A stretch of 64,000 nt of DNA, taken from Allium sativum (lineage: Eukaryota > Streptophyta > Magnoliopsida > Asparagales > Amaryllidaceae). Position numbers and translations under genes: made by a program. The stretch lies in NCBI GenBank assembly GCA_030737875.1, contig CM060922.1, forward strand, positions 761,743,603-761,807,602, in the 5' to 3' direction. The notes below the pieces were generated by a model. The model ran no database searches. It was not told the DNA's origin and saw only the letters and a program-made list of their open reading frames with translations. This document shows positions 22,530 through 34,302 of the stretch, piece after piece. Within the stretch, counting starts at the first letter, position 1; the number at the start of each line of letters is the position of its first letter.

Positions 22530-22543
22530 AAATACGCGCTCTC
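22530..22543 (-). promoter_or_regulatory. Leader box AAATACGCGCTCTC in element C
   Basis: Counterpart of 1177-1188 in A and 9528-9539 in B, at the same distance from the primer-binding site. The stretch that follows (CTAAGGTATTACTAACCCC, near 22567) also matches B and D. Confidence 0.45.
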
Positions 22544-22633
22544 ATATATATACACTCAAACTCAATCTAAGGTATTACTAACCCCATCTCTATCGAGTTA
22601 CTCCACAGAGCCAAGGTTATTTCTAAACCAATA

Positions 22634-22645
22634 GCTCTGATACCA
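22634..22645 (-). other. Primer-binding site of element C
   Basis: TGGTATCAGAGC on the minus strand, three bases after the LTR edge at 22649. Confidence 0.92.
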
Positions 22646-22648
22646 ACT

Positions 22649-25600
22649 GTGATGACCCAGACTTCCGGTACCTTTTGAGCTGACTAAACAATACTCGTCC
22701 AACCCAAATTGTACTGAAAACCAGATGCCAATAGAAAGAAATTAGAGGGTGAGATAAGAAAGAAAGAAGTATTAGAATAGAAGAAGTAGAAGAAGAAGAA
22801 CACAACACTACACGGAGTCTCACATCGCAGCGGAACAAATTATAATATAGAAATAACTTTTATTGAGAGCTTGTAAAATACTTACAAATCATCAGAGTAC
22901 ATTTATACTTCTGGACAGTAATAATAACCTGTCCTCATATTCAACACACAACGGAATAATAACCATAATACATCATACGTTTGAACTCTTCCAGCTCGTC
23001 TTCTGAACTTTATAGTGCCCAATAACCTGAACCTGTACAACCCGGTCTAACCCGAGCATTTCAAATACCGGGTCAGTCTGGTGAACCAGAGTGAGAAAAA
23101 CTCGCACAGTTTAAGGAGAATCATCCATCTTGATTTTAAAGTTCAAAATCTTTTTGAAAGAAAAGGATAATAGTAAGACCAAATCCACACATAAATACGG
23201 ACGGTTTTTACCTTACTATAACCCAAAACATTTTGAAATCATATATATCATCTGATATTATAATAGTGTCTAAATACAAATAAATAGCAATCTAGCGGAA
23301 CGCTTGCATCTCACGCTCCACATATATAGTATACAATCAAAACCGCGGGAGCTTACTGGAGATTGGATTCCGACTATTACAAGGTATGGAATCACCTGCC
23401 GATAGTGTATCTCTAGAGGCAAATACGCTGGGTTCAACGAGAACGTCTTGCAACCCGGTCCACACATGACCAACCACTCATTTCGCTTGAGTGTATCGAA
23501 TGTATATCACCAACGGTTGGGATCAGCAACCTTTCCCGAAAAGAGACTGCATCGATAGATAAAAGAAGCAAAAGGAATTTCTCTAGATAGGTGATTATAC
23601 ACCCTAATGGGTGCGACCCACATAGCCATGCTGCCTGCCCGATTTTTGTCATTTCCTAGTTGATGAAGCTTGAGGTTATAATTCTTCTTTCCCAGGTAGT
23701 ACGCCACAATTTACTTTAAATGCCACATCGCCAGATCCGCCAAATCACTAATTGATGCCGACAAAAATACCCTGGGTGTTTGCTACCACCAACAGGGGTA
23801 CGTTTGTAAAAATCAATGTATGTGACTCTTAAGAAATATTCTGCCAGACATTCGTCCATACATGTCACCAAGGAACAAGATGAACCGAAGGCACTCTCCT
23901 ACTGCATCCAATATAGAGATCACACCATGGATCAGTAGCGATAAGTCCTTGCAATCCGTAGATTCCAACCACGACAGAATCACAGTGTATCTCGGGCCGC
24001 TAAGCCAGAGATTTTAAGTAATCCCTCCGTTTTATGAAGATCCACGGTCTTCAATTGCTCCATCTTGATCAGCATTTAATATCTTTAATGGTTTACGTAT
24101 TTGTTGGTCGGAATGGTTTTCGAATATAAATTAGATCCCGGTCTTTCCGTATCAACAATCGTATTGGTCAGGTTTGATAGTTGGTGATTTAACTATCAGA
24201 TAATAATTGTGTGAATATAATGAATTCATTGGTTCAGTACTCAGCATCACTTGGCCCTTATAAATAATTAACGAATGATTAATTTAACTTCTAAATCTTT
24301 TAATAATTTGAAACATGGTATTCACTTCTTAGTAATATTCTCAAAACCATTTCACCTCAATACATTAATCTTCTGAAAACCATTTCAATCTAATATTTAG
24401 AAAAATATTTAATGACCGTATCCAATTTCGATTTTGCTATTATTTCAAAACATTAATTACAACACCATTTATTATTTATCATTAATTCAACTCGTCATTT
24501 GTAAAACAATCATTATGACCTCTCCTTTGGTTTCCTCATTTGAAACTATACCCGTCACTTATCTTTCTAGAATAAAGCAATTCTAAATCTTATCTTCTTA
24601 CTTTGAAAACTTCGTTATATCTTCACAAATCTTTTCTATGGAAATATCATTTCATATTCTCATGCCCGTTTCAATTTCCTTTTATTTTGGAATCTATTAT
24701 ATATATTCCAAATTTTTAAATAACGATACATTATTATTTCTTAAAATAAATCCCTTTTAAACCTTCACCACTACAACAAATAACATCTCTCGATAATCCT
24801 GAAGTCGTTCAAGTTGGGATATTTTAAATTACCTCTCAGACCTTGATCAATAGCGTTCTTATCTTAAGATAGATAACAGTTGTTATACCAAAGTCGGTAT
24901 TCATTGCCAATATCAAACCAAATCTCATTTTATTTATAACTGATGAAAACCTCATCTCTGATTAAATATAGCGAATTTAAATCGCATCTTATACTTCCAG
25001 AATTACGTAATGTTAATTTAATCTTAACGTTTTAGCCTCACACTCCTTTTATAACATTGTTTATAATACTCGGGTTTAATACAAAACCCCTTTTATCCCG
25101 CTTTTCTTTCCTTAATTCAAACACTTACTTTAAGCGATTGTCTTGGCTTAAAATCTCTTTTATAACTTAGTAATAAAACTCAGTTTTTAATATAAAACCG
25201 TTCATCCAATTGTGTTCCAATATCCACTTTGATTACCTACCTTAAAGAATATCGTTTATGAATTGATTACTGGAATTATTATTCATTAAAAATAATAATT
25301 TACATCATCATTAACTATTATAGAAATAGTTAACTTCTTATTTAACTTGAGTAAACAGTAATTTCTTTTTTAAATCTTATTAAAGTTAAAATAAACATTT
25401 TTTAAACCATTTTATTTGATTAATAAACTAATCAAATAACTAATTTCAATTTAAATTATTTTACTTCATCAGGTCAAACCATGATTATCCTGTTAATCAA
25501 CTCCAATTATCCATTTCCTTTAAATTGATTAATAATATGATTAATTAAATTTTGTTTAATTGTTTCTTTTAAACAATTAATCCAATTTTTTTATCATTAT

Positions 25601-26833
25601 GTTAATTTCTGCTCATCTGGTTATAAATCTTATTCCATAAGGGTTTACTTTACAAAATCATTTAATAACTTCTTAAGAACTGAAATAATAAATTATACAT
25701 ATTAATTTCCTTTTATCAAACCTATATTCGAATATATCGATTTCAAATTCATCTTCCATTATACATATAATTTGGAATTTCAATACCGTTAGTTCACCTG
25801 GTGGTGAATCAATATTATTTTGGGCCAAATGATACCAATTACTCAACCAATACTGTCTATTGCTTAAAAGGAATCAGTCGTTAAACTTATATTCAACAAT
25901 CAATGTTCAAAACAATCATCCAACCATATCGGTTAAACAGTGCATATAATTGTAATATGAAAATAACAATAAATTTGAGGAATCCGGTTGGATTCCTCCA
26001 ACCTGTTTTCCCTGCATCCAAATACGTTATCTCAACAATATCATCTATAAACCGTTACAATATTCAACCATCACAACAACAGAAATCCAAACATCCATCA
26101 ACCAATTAACAATCATAGCACACAAATATTTAAACCCAACTTATATAAAATATAAGTAGGATAAACTGAGTGAGTTGAATTCACCTTGATTCAATTCGTT
26201 GTCCAAACGGTTCGTTTTACATGCCTCCAGCTGCGTTCAACTTTGTCCATCCAATTCCATAACATTACGTTTGACGATACGGTCTCAACGTTCTCTGATT
26301 CGTTCCATTCTGGGTTGCACGATCAAGTTATGAATTCGGTACGGTATTCACTTTATAAATTAATATTAAAAACTTAATAATAATTATTTAATCTAATTTT
26401 GTTATTTATTTTAATTAGCCGTATGTTCATGTATACACTTTTGATAATTAGCTATTATGTATATTCTAATGTAAATAGTTCGTTGTTGGATTGAGCTACG
26501 TGCACCTGTGTACACTCAGCGTTCAGTTCATGACCTGACAAACAAAATTAGGCGTAAAATAAATTGTTAACTTATAAATACTATTATCGCGTTCAAATAC
26601 TATTTCTGCACCCTACTGTTAATTTAATTCTTCTAAAAGTTTCCATATTTCTAAACACAAGTTCGCTTAATGCTCGGTATGATTAAAACAAACTTGGACA
26701 CGTTAAAAAAATGGATTAGGACTTCATAACGATTAGGTACGAAAATAAAACTCTTAGCCCCCTATGTAAAACTATCCCAGGCTTTACATACTATTTAAAC
26801 TAATATTATTAACAACCTATTGCACTTCATAAC
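22649..26833 (-). repeat. 5' LTR of element C, part 1
   Basis: It begins TGTGATGACCCAG and matches 11798-15970. It is interrupted by element D at 26834. It keeps the CAGCGGAA motif (22828-22835) and the hairpins at 23077-23090, 24173-24199 and 25977-25998. The differences from the left LTR are scattered through its length, so C is older than D and E. No gene is seen. Confidence 0.85.
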
Positions 26834-29800
26834 TGTAACGACCCATCTTTTTGCCCGATTCTCGCCGGAAATTAAACCAACTTAAGATCGTTCACAAAGA
26901 CGAATTGTTATGGGTACATACATATATTAAACAAAATAACATGACTTTCATTGCAAATTACAATGTTACATCAGAGTTACATAGAATATCAGAGTTACAA
27001 ATATATACACAGCGGAAGAAAAGAAAATAACTTTACTCTCAGCGGAAGATCAAAACACAGCGGAAGCTTCAAATTATCGTGGACTCCAACTCTAAAAGCG
27101 CTCTAAATCCTGCTCCAGCGATCCATAACTGCAAAACTAAACTACTGGCTGCCCGTGCGAAAAATCATGGGCACCCAGAGTTTAGGTGAGGGAACAATAA
27201 ACTCCAGGTCAGTCGTGGGACTGGTGTGAGAACTCAAACAGTTAGATTCATTTTTAAAGTTGGGAACTTCACCGGATCACGCCGCTAACGCGGAACGGAT
27301 TTACTCCATGTGAATACCCGTGCATATAAATGCGCAATGTCTTTTGAAAATGAAGCTATCATAAGCTCGTCCCACATCACACAATGCAAGCGCACACCAG
27401 ATGGCCGAGTTTTATCTTATGACAACCAAATATGCTTTCATACGAAAAATTTTCTTCAATACCATAATATATATATATATATAGTGTGGAAAACATTTCG
27501 CAAGTAAATGTATTAATCCTAGACAGTATATACCCCATAATATATGTTGCCATATATATATACAATCAAAATCGTATGGCTCGCATAAGAAATTTGGGTT
27601 TCCAACTTGATGATTCCTGGCACGAAAGATCATTCAGGGATACAAAACGAAGTGCCTCAACGGCTTTTTCGACCATACGCGGACACCGACTACACATCGT
27701 CAGGGCAGATCAACGGTTTTCGACCAGACACGGCCCCCCGAACATACCCAACTTCCCCAGGTTCATAAGTGGTTTCCCACTGCTGCACAGCTTCATCATC
27801 AATTCATATATAAGTATAAAACCTAACCGCCAGTTTCTCATTAATCCGGGGTGTGAGGTTTGTTGATGTCACGTCATACGCAAAGCTATTCTTCGATAAG
27901 CCATTCTTTGATCATCACAAGCTCGTCTCATAACTTGGGTATGTCACATTGAACATTCACGACATATCACTGATTTCAATCAATGCATACCCTCTAAGTT
28001 CATATGACTTAGAGACGAGGATAATATATTGCCACAGATCCGATATACATTAATGGAAATCAGTGCTATGCGGTCAATTTCAATGTCAGACACACCATCC
28101 ATACAAGTCCGTTCTGGGTCTGAACGGAACAACAACCCGAAAATACTTAAATATGTTCAGGTCTCATGCAACTCATACCTCGTACTGGGTGGCCTACCCA
28201 ACCGAGACATCAATCAACAATCAATCTAAACAGATTCAAATATTCCCGGTCTTCATTCACTCGTTCACCAAGTCTTGAATTGTTTCATAACGTCGTATTA
28301 TCACTTGGAATGATTTCGAACATATATTCGATCCCGGTCTTTCCAAGTAACAAGCGTACTTTAAAACAGTAGCTATGGTTTACACAGGCCTTTCAATTTA
28401 AAACCTCCTTCCATATGATTATCAATTCATATATAATTCAATATTTGAATTATTTTAAATTTATACATCTCATTATCATCTTAAACTCTTCTTTGAAATC
28501 CAAGATTTATAACCTCGCTTTACTTCTTATCTTTAATCCCCTCAAATCCAAGGTTTGATTAAATCTCCAATTATGATATGAATTTCCATCATTCAATCTC
28601 ATCGGTTTTCAAGAATGATATTATTGAAGATATGATTCACGACAAACCCAAATCAATCGATATTGAATCATAAATTACACAGAAATTTTATCCACTTATA
28701 TTTGATATAAATCCTCATAATCAAAGAATGCTATGAGTGGAATAACGATATAATAATATCTTCCAAATTCCCCAGATAGTATTCATTTACACCATGAAAT
28801 TTTATACGAAATATCGAAGATGATTTCTATCTAACTTATTTCAATCAGGTGGAGAAATCCATATCTTAATTAAAAGATTTATTCAACTCTTTGATATTTG
28901 ATCTGGATAGAAATAACCTCAACTTATCTTCAATATTGATCTCCGTATCCAACTCATATTATAAGTGGAATAACGGTGAATTACCTTTTAAATTCCTCAG
29001 ATAATATGAATTTTCACCCACCGAGTTAATATCAAACATCCGAAGAATTATCTCCAACAATATCCAAATTTAAAATTTGAAAAACCCATTTCTATCCCAT
29101 ATACAATATTTCCAATACTTTAATAAATCTTCGAACTATTTATTCTTATAGTCAAATAACAGTTTATGCTTATGAATTTCAAACCAATAACAATATTTGG
29201 GAGTGTTACCAAAGCACTGCTGTTAAAATATCCATTTAAATCAAATAGATTAAAAATTTATTCGAAATTCAAATATTTCAATTCTAATCACCTTCTTTGT
29301 AGGAACTATCATAACTTCTCCAATTTACTCAACTTGTTTTATTCGATTTCCGTTATGATTGGCAACTACAGTATTTCAAACTTGTTTTGAATATAACTTA
29401 AAAATCATATGTCGAAAAAAAATCAAAATTTTCCTTTCCATTCAGATTCTATTATTATTTGAAATCAACGCGCCTTATTTCAAGTCAAATTAATTTAAAA
29501 TAATCAAGTTAAAACCATTCAACTTGAAATCGATATTTTCGAATTGTCGCATCATAGTGCGTTCTATTCACCATATAATGATTTAAATATAAATTATTCA
29601 AATCCTTTTCAAATTTAATTTATATTTCCAAATCATTTGAAACAGGTTTAAATTATATTTCAAAATTTGATTTTGAATTTTCCATCCCGTTGTCGGACCA
29701 GTTAGGGATAGCCAGGTAGAGAAGGAAACTGTATTTCCAGACCCAAGCCTAGACACTATCCTCTCTGTCATCCTAGAACGTTCCGGCGTCTATATATATT

Positions 29801-32242
29801 ATCATATTATGTTTTTCAAAACTTATAAAGCCAAAATCAAATTTTCAAAAATCTTATTTTTGAAATAATTTGAACATGATAATATCTAATATTAGAAAAT
29901 CAACTTCGTTTATATGGAAGGGGGATAAAATCGATCACCTGTATAATCCCATAACAATTGTATTGTGTGTGCATCATACAACAGGGTAAATCAACCATGA
30001 TGATAATGAATTATCGTTATCATCAACAACAACCAATTCGGTTGTGCACAAGCGTTACTGTCGATAACGCTTTCCAGTGTTCAGTGTATTATCTAACTAC
30101 ATGCACGTCCATTCACATAATAACATCCATCACACAATCATCATCGACAAGTCATAATTAACTCAGCTAATTTTAATTAACTAATTTAAATAAATAAAAT
30201 TTAAATTAGAAGTTCTCACCGACATTGTGCTCTGACAAAGACGGTCTTCCCTAAACTGCACTTTGAATCCATTAGATAGTCGGATCGCTCCTCCATCCTT
30301 GAACTTGTCTTCGTTCACCGCTCCATCCTTCCTTTCATTCAGCCCTCCATTTTTCCTGTCTATGTGCACCGCAACTTCACCACCAACTGCCGCATGTACA
30401 TTTTCCCAGCCTATTGCTCAATACATGCGACTACTTTTCCTACAACTAAATGTTCTCACCAATATTACACTTTTATTTCCTCCATGTGTTGAACTACCAT
30501 TTAGTGTGGAGACTAAACAACACCCCTCATACCATACCCCATATTTCCACGTCCAAGCAAAAACTGAAGACTTATAACTTTGTACCCCGCCCTCCTTTAC
30601 ATGCGCAGGTTAAAGAGGTGACCTATATTTGCTGAGAGGGAATAAGAGCTGGTGTTGAGGATGAAAGGAGATATTTCATTTTTTTCCTTCTCAAAAGGTA
30701 CCTGCGCTTGCATGCAAATATTGGGAGAAGCATCTACGGGTGCATGGACGGTGAAGCTCAGGGAATGGGATGCGTGAGTGTGGTGGAAGCTGACTGTAAG
30801 GACAAAAACTTGGTTCTAAGGGGAGGAGAAAGGGAAACTGCGGTTGTGAGGTGTAGGTGGCAGTTGCAGGTAGCTAAAGGGCAAGTCATGGGCTGTTTTC
30901 GCGGGAAGGAGGTGCTTCGATCAGTTTGAAGGGGGAGGAAGAACTTTGGCGTTAGAGAGAGGGCTGAGACTGTTTTGAGGAGGGGTAGTATCAGGTTTTT
31001 AAGGAAAGAAGAGGGAGGAGCTGGGTTATGCGCAGAGGAGCTAGGGGTCTAAGTGTGCCGGAGAGTGGAGAGGAAGTGACGGAGACGGTGGAGCTGATGG
31101 GAAGGGTGTATGGTCGGTGCGCGAGTAACATGGAAAGGGCGAGCTGATTATAGAGGAGAAGAGGAAACTGTCGGTGGAGTTTGGGAAGGAGAAAAATCGA
31201 GCTGATGCATGTGGGAAGAAGGACAGACGCGCACAAAAGAAATGGTGGAAAAACATTTCACCGCATGCTGTTTCCAAGTGGTAGATGCAAACAGAAATAA
31301 ACAGCACGTGTCCCCTACAAACCTCAGTTATTTACACGTATATTAGTTACCTGTATTATTGATTTTTTTTTCTTTTCTAACCCAAATACATCAAAGTACA
31401 AGTAACATGAGAAGAGGGGACGTCAAGAGAGGAGAGCACGTGGGAGAAGATTCAGAACCCGTATGACCCTTGTAAATTTCGTCCAAAATATAATACAAAG
31501 TTTAAATGGGCCTTATTTATCTGCAGCTGTAATCCGCAATATTGAACCAGCGTCAAACGATCCAAGTAGCATGAACAAATGGCAACACAACAATCTACTA
31601 GTTTCTCAAGTATCTACCCTTTATTTACTCTAATACACCTACTATGTGTATATATACAATACAAGAGTATTTTCAAAAGCAATCTCAAATTAAATTTTCT
31701 TTACTAAATTCAAACAATTATGTATGTAGCCAGTTGTTTACATATATGGGTAACTTATCATATATCTTAGTCACTTATTTGCAATACCTATATCAAAATA
31801 TTTCTCTATATCATTTATCAAATATATTTACATATATAATTTACCAGAATTTATACCAAAATGGTTTAAAATAAATACTTATCAATCCTTATAAAATTTT
31901 ATAAATATAATTAAAATTTACCAACATAAAATATAATAATCATTCTTGTAAAAGTCCTAAAATAAATTATCATTTACAAAACAATATTATCAAAGATTAG
32001 AAAATATTATTACTTAAACATGAAATCTTATAAATTAAATATAAACTTTTAAAATAGATTTTTCCTTATACCCAATCATAGTTTATAAAATAACACAAGA
32101 TACTTTATTCAAAATTTAAAAATTCATATATTCAAACCTTATAAAACAAATATATATTCAGAAAATCCAACATTATATAATAAAATCCAAATTCATATAT
32201 TAAAAATCCAAATCAACTTGGTAAAATTTATGGGATGTTACA
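26834..32242 (-). repeat. 3' LTR of element D (5409 bp)
   Basis: It begins TGTAACGACCCATC and ends GGGATGTTACA. The CAGCGGAA motif occurs three times near 27010-27065 and the hairpin CAGTC/GACTG lies at 27210-27223. A GTGAGA donor-like site is at 30219. The stretch 30240-30600 is C-rich on the plus strand and 30600-31250 is G-rich, an abrupt change of base skew. In U3 there are G-box CACGTG sites (31305-31310, 31437-31442) and a GACGTC core (31419-31424). A run of TA dinucleotides near 27467 differs in length from the other LTR. Confidence 0.88.
31305..31442. promoter_or_regulatory. G-box and C-box cluster in the U3 of D
   Basis: Two CACGTG palindromes and one GACGTC lie within 140 bp and are kept in the other LTR (38778-38783, 38890-38895, 38908-38913). 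These are the classic cores bound by plant bZIP and bHLH factors, linked to light and stress (ABA) responses. That D responds to such signals is inference. Confidence 0.45.
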
Positions 32243-34302
32243 TTCACCCCCCCTTAGAAACTTTTCATCCTCGAAAAGGAAGTCGAGTAAATTAAACTCC
32301 TTAACCAATTTTAAATTCCCATTTCTCTCTTGACATATCGGGAATGTAACGGTTAAAACCAAGTTTCACATTATCTCAGGATACTCTATCTAATTCTTAC
32401 TAAAGGTAGAGTCTAAGGAAACTTCTATGATCTAGTGATTACTAGGGTCGTCACCGGTCTTGCTTAAAATCGAATTCTCTGAGTTAGACTCAGAGCTGCT
32501 ATCCTACCACTAAGGAGAAACTAGGATAGATATTGTCTGGTACTTAGAGGTCTACGACTCTAAGAAAATTTTAAAGTCTAACTTGCTCTTACGAACCCAT
32601 GATTTCCTTATCAATTATAGGACTAAGTGCTTAACTTAGAAATTTAAATCCAAATTCTCAAATAATCCTTTCCATAATCATTTAATTATCCTGCAAAATA
32701 CCATCTTGGTTAACTTCAGTATTAGAAATTCTATTGTTCTCAATCCAAATCAAGTTCAATTTAGAGATAATTCAAAATACTGGTTTCAATCCAAGTTAAT
32801 TTACTTGTCCATGATAGAGTATCCATGATATTAGTTTCAAAATACTGGTTTCAATCCATGATAGAGTCATGGACAAAAGGAAGAATTCAAAGATAAAGTT
32901 GAACAGTAAAACGACAATTCAGGGTGATATTCAAAAGATGACAATGGGTCGAGCAAAACCCAGCGACAAGGGAAGAGATGGAATTATATTTTCGAAATAC
33001 TCATTCTATTTCAAATTTTTATTTCAATCATTTCAAATATAATCTCATATTAACCCATTTATAAGTTAAACTTATACTCATTTAATATTCATATTTTAGT
33101 TACCGTATTCACCAATCACTTTTTCTAAATCCACTTTAAAATTCATAAATATATAACTCTTTTCATTCTTGTTTAAAGGTCAAATCTTGTTTAGAAAATT
33201 TTCCTTACTCAACTAGCCGGAAAATCCCTTAAAACGGTTTTATTTAAAATACCACCACGCTTCCTCTGCGCACTCTGATTATGCGTACACGGGTTCAAGC
33301 TAGGGTTGTTCAAATATTGATCTTAACATTTTCAGAACTCACATCTTTCAACTTGATACTTCAAAGAGCCAAATTTCTACTTCGATGTTTGCTACGACTT
33401 AAATTAACCTTTTAAACTCATTTCTAACTTAAGTCAAACTCATCACTTTAAACAAATTCTTAACTTAAGTCTAAAGCATCTTCAAATTCCTTAAGGGATT
33501 CTGATAGCTAAAATATTCTTGGATATTCTCATTTACAATTCATGTTAAGGATTTATCCAAATCTATTGCTTACATTAACATACTATAAGAAATATAATAT
33601 CTTTCTGGTTACAACTTATTAGATCATATTCTAATATTTGTTATGACTTGTTCAACTTGAAGTATGGGTGCTATTTTTGATATAATTTCTTAATGAATTT
33701 TCACACTTACGTGTCCTTTCAAATTCTTAAGTATAGTTTACTTCTACAATATCCCCTTTTTGTTATTATCAAAATAATTGCTTTTGCATCTATAACATAT
33801 TGGCTTACATTATATTGAAATGGTTCAAGTATTCCTTGACGTGTTAATTGAAACCATGCGGTCATCCCACTTTCGAAACTCAAAAATAATTACCGATGGT
33901 GCCATGGTCATCAGTAAAATTATCCTCAAGCGACTAGAGTGTGACCCTACATCTACCTAGTATATATTGGACTTCGTATACACGTTGATCAGACGTATAT
34001 TCAAAATCCTTACATACTCGATAGTCCAATCATGACGTCGAATAAGACACTCGAAATCCTCATTTCCAATTATATTTCAAAATATATTTCAAATAATCAT
34101 CGTTTCAAAATGACTTACTTGTTCAAAAATACCTCATATAGGTTCCCAAAATACGCTCTCTCGTCATAATATTCCAAAATCTCATTCTAGGGTATTTCTA
34201 ACCCTATCTCTAATGAGATAATATAGCTCTGATGAGTCCTATTCTTTTGTCCAAATATGTACGCACCCCATAGCTTTGTATAACCAAAGCTCTGATACCA
34301 AC
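32243..34302 (-). mobile_element. Internal domain of element D: 2.06 kb, non-coding
   Basis: It starts with a polypurine tract (plus strand TTCACCCCCCCTTAG) and the hairpin CTTTTC/GAAAAG (32261-32278). A short local duplication lies near 32775-32880 (AAATACTGGTTTCAATCCA twice). A conserved palindrome-like GATGGTGCCATGGTCATC near 33895 matches one in B. The leader box AAATACGCTCTC is at 34149-34160. No gag or pol frame exists in any direction. Confidence 0.85.
34289..34300 (-). other. Primer-binding site of element D
   Basis: TGGTATCAGAGC on the minus strand, two bases from the LTR edge. Confidence 0.92.

Larger units (their letters stand above)
21572..22648 (-). mobile_element. Internal domain of element C: 1.08 kb, non-coding
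   Basis: It is bounded by a polypurine tract at the left (plus strand TTCCTTCCCCCTTA), with the hairpin AATTTCG/CGAAATT at 21590-21607, and by the primer-binding site at the right. It contains no gag or pol frame. The LTR is about six times longer than this interior, an extreme case of a large-LTR non-autonomous element. Confidence 0.85.

Noticed and set aside
32455..32530. tRNA-like stretch on the minus strand (TTAGTGGTAGGATAG ... AATTCGATTTT)
   Set aside because: Boxes A and B are suggested and CTCTGAG/CTCAGAG forms a stem, but the acceptor and T stems do not pair. At best a decayed tRNA-derived piece.
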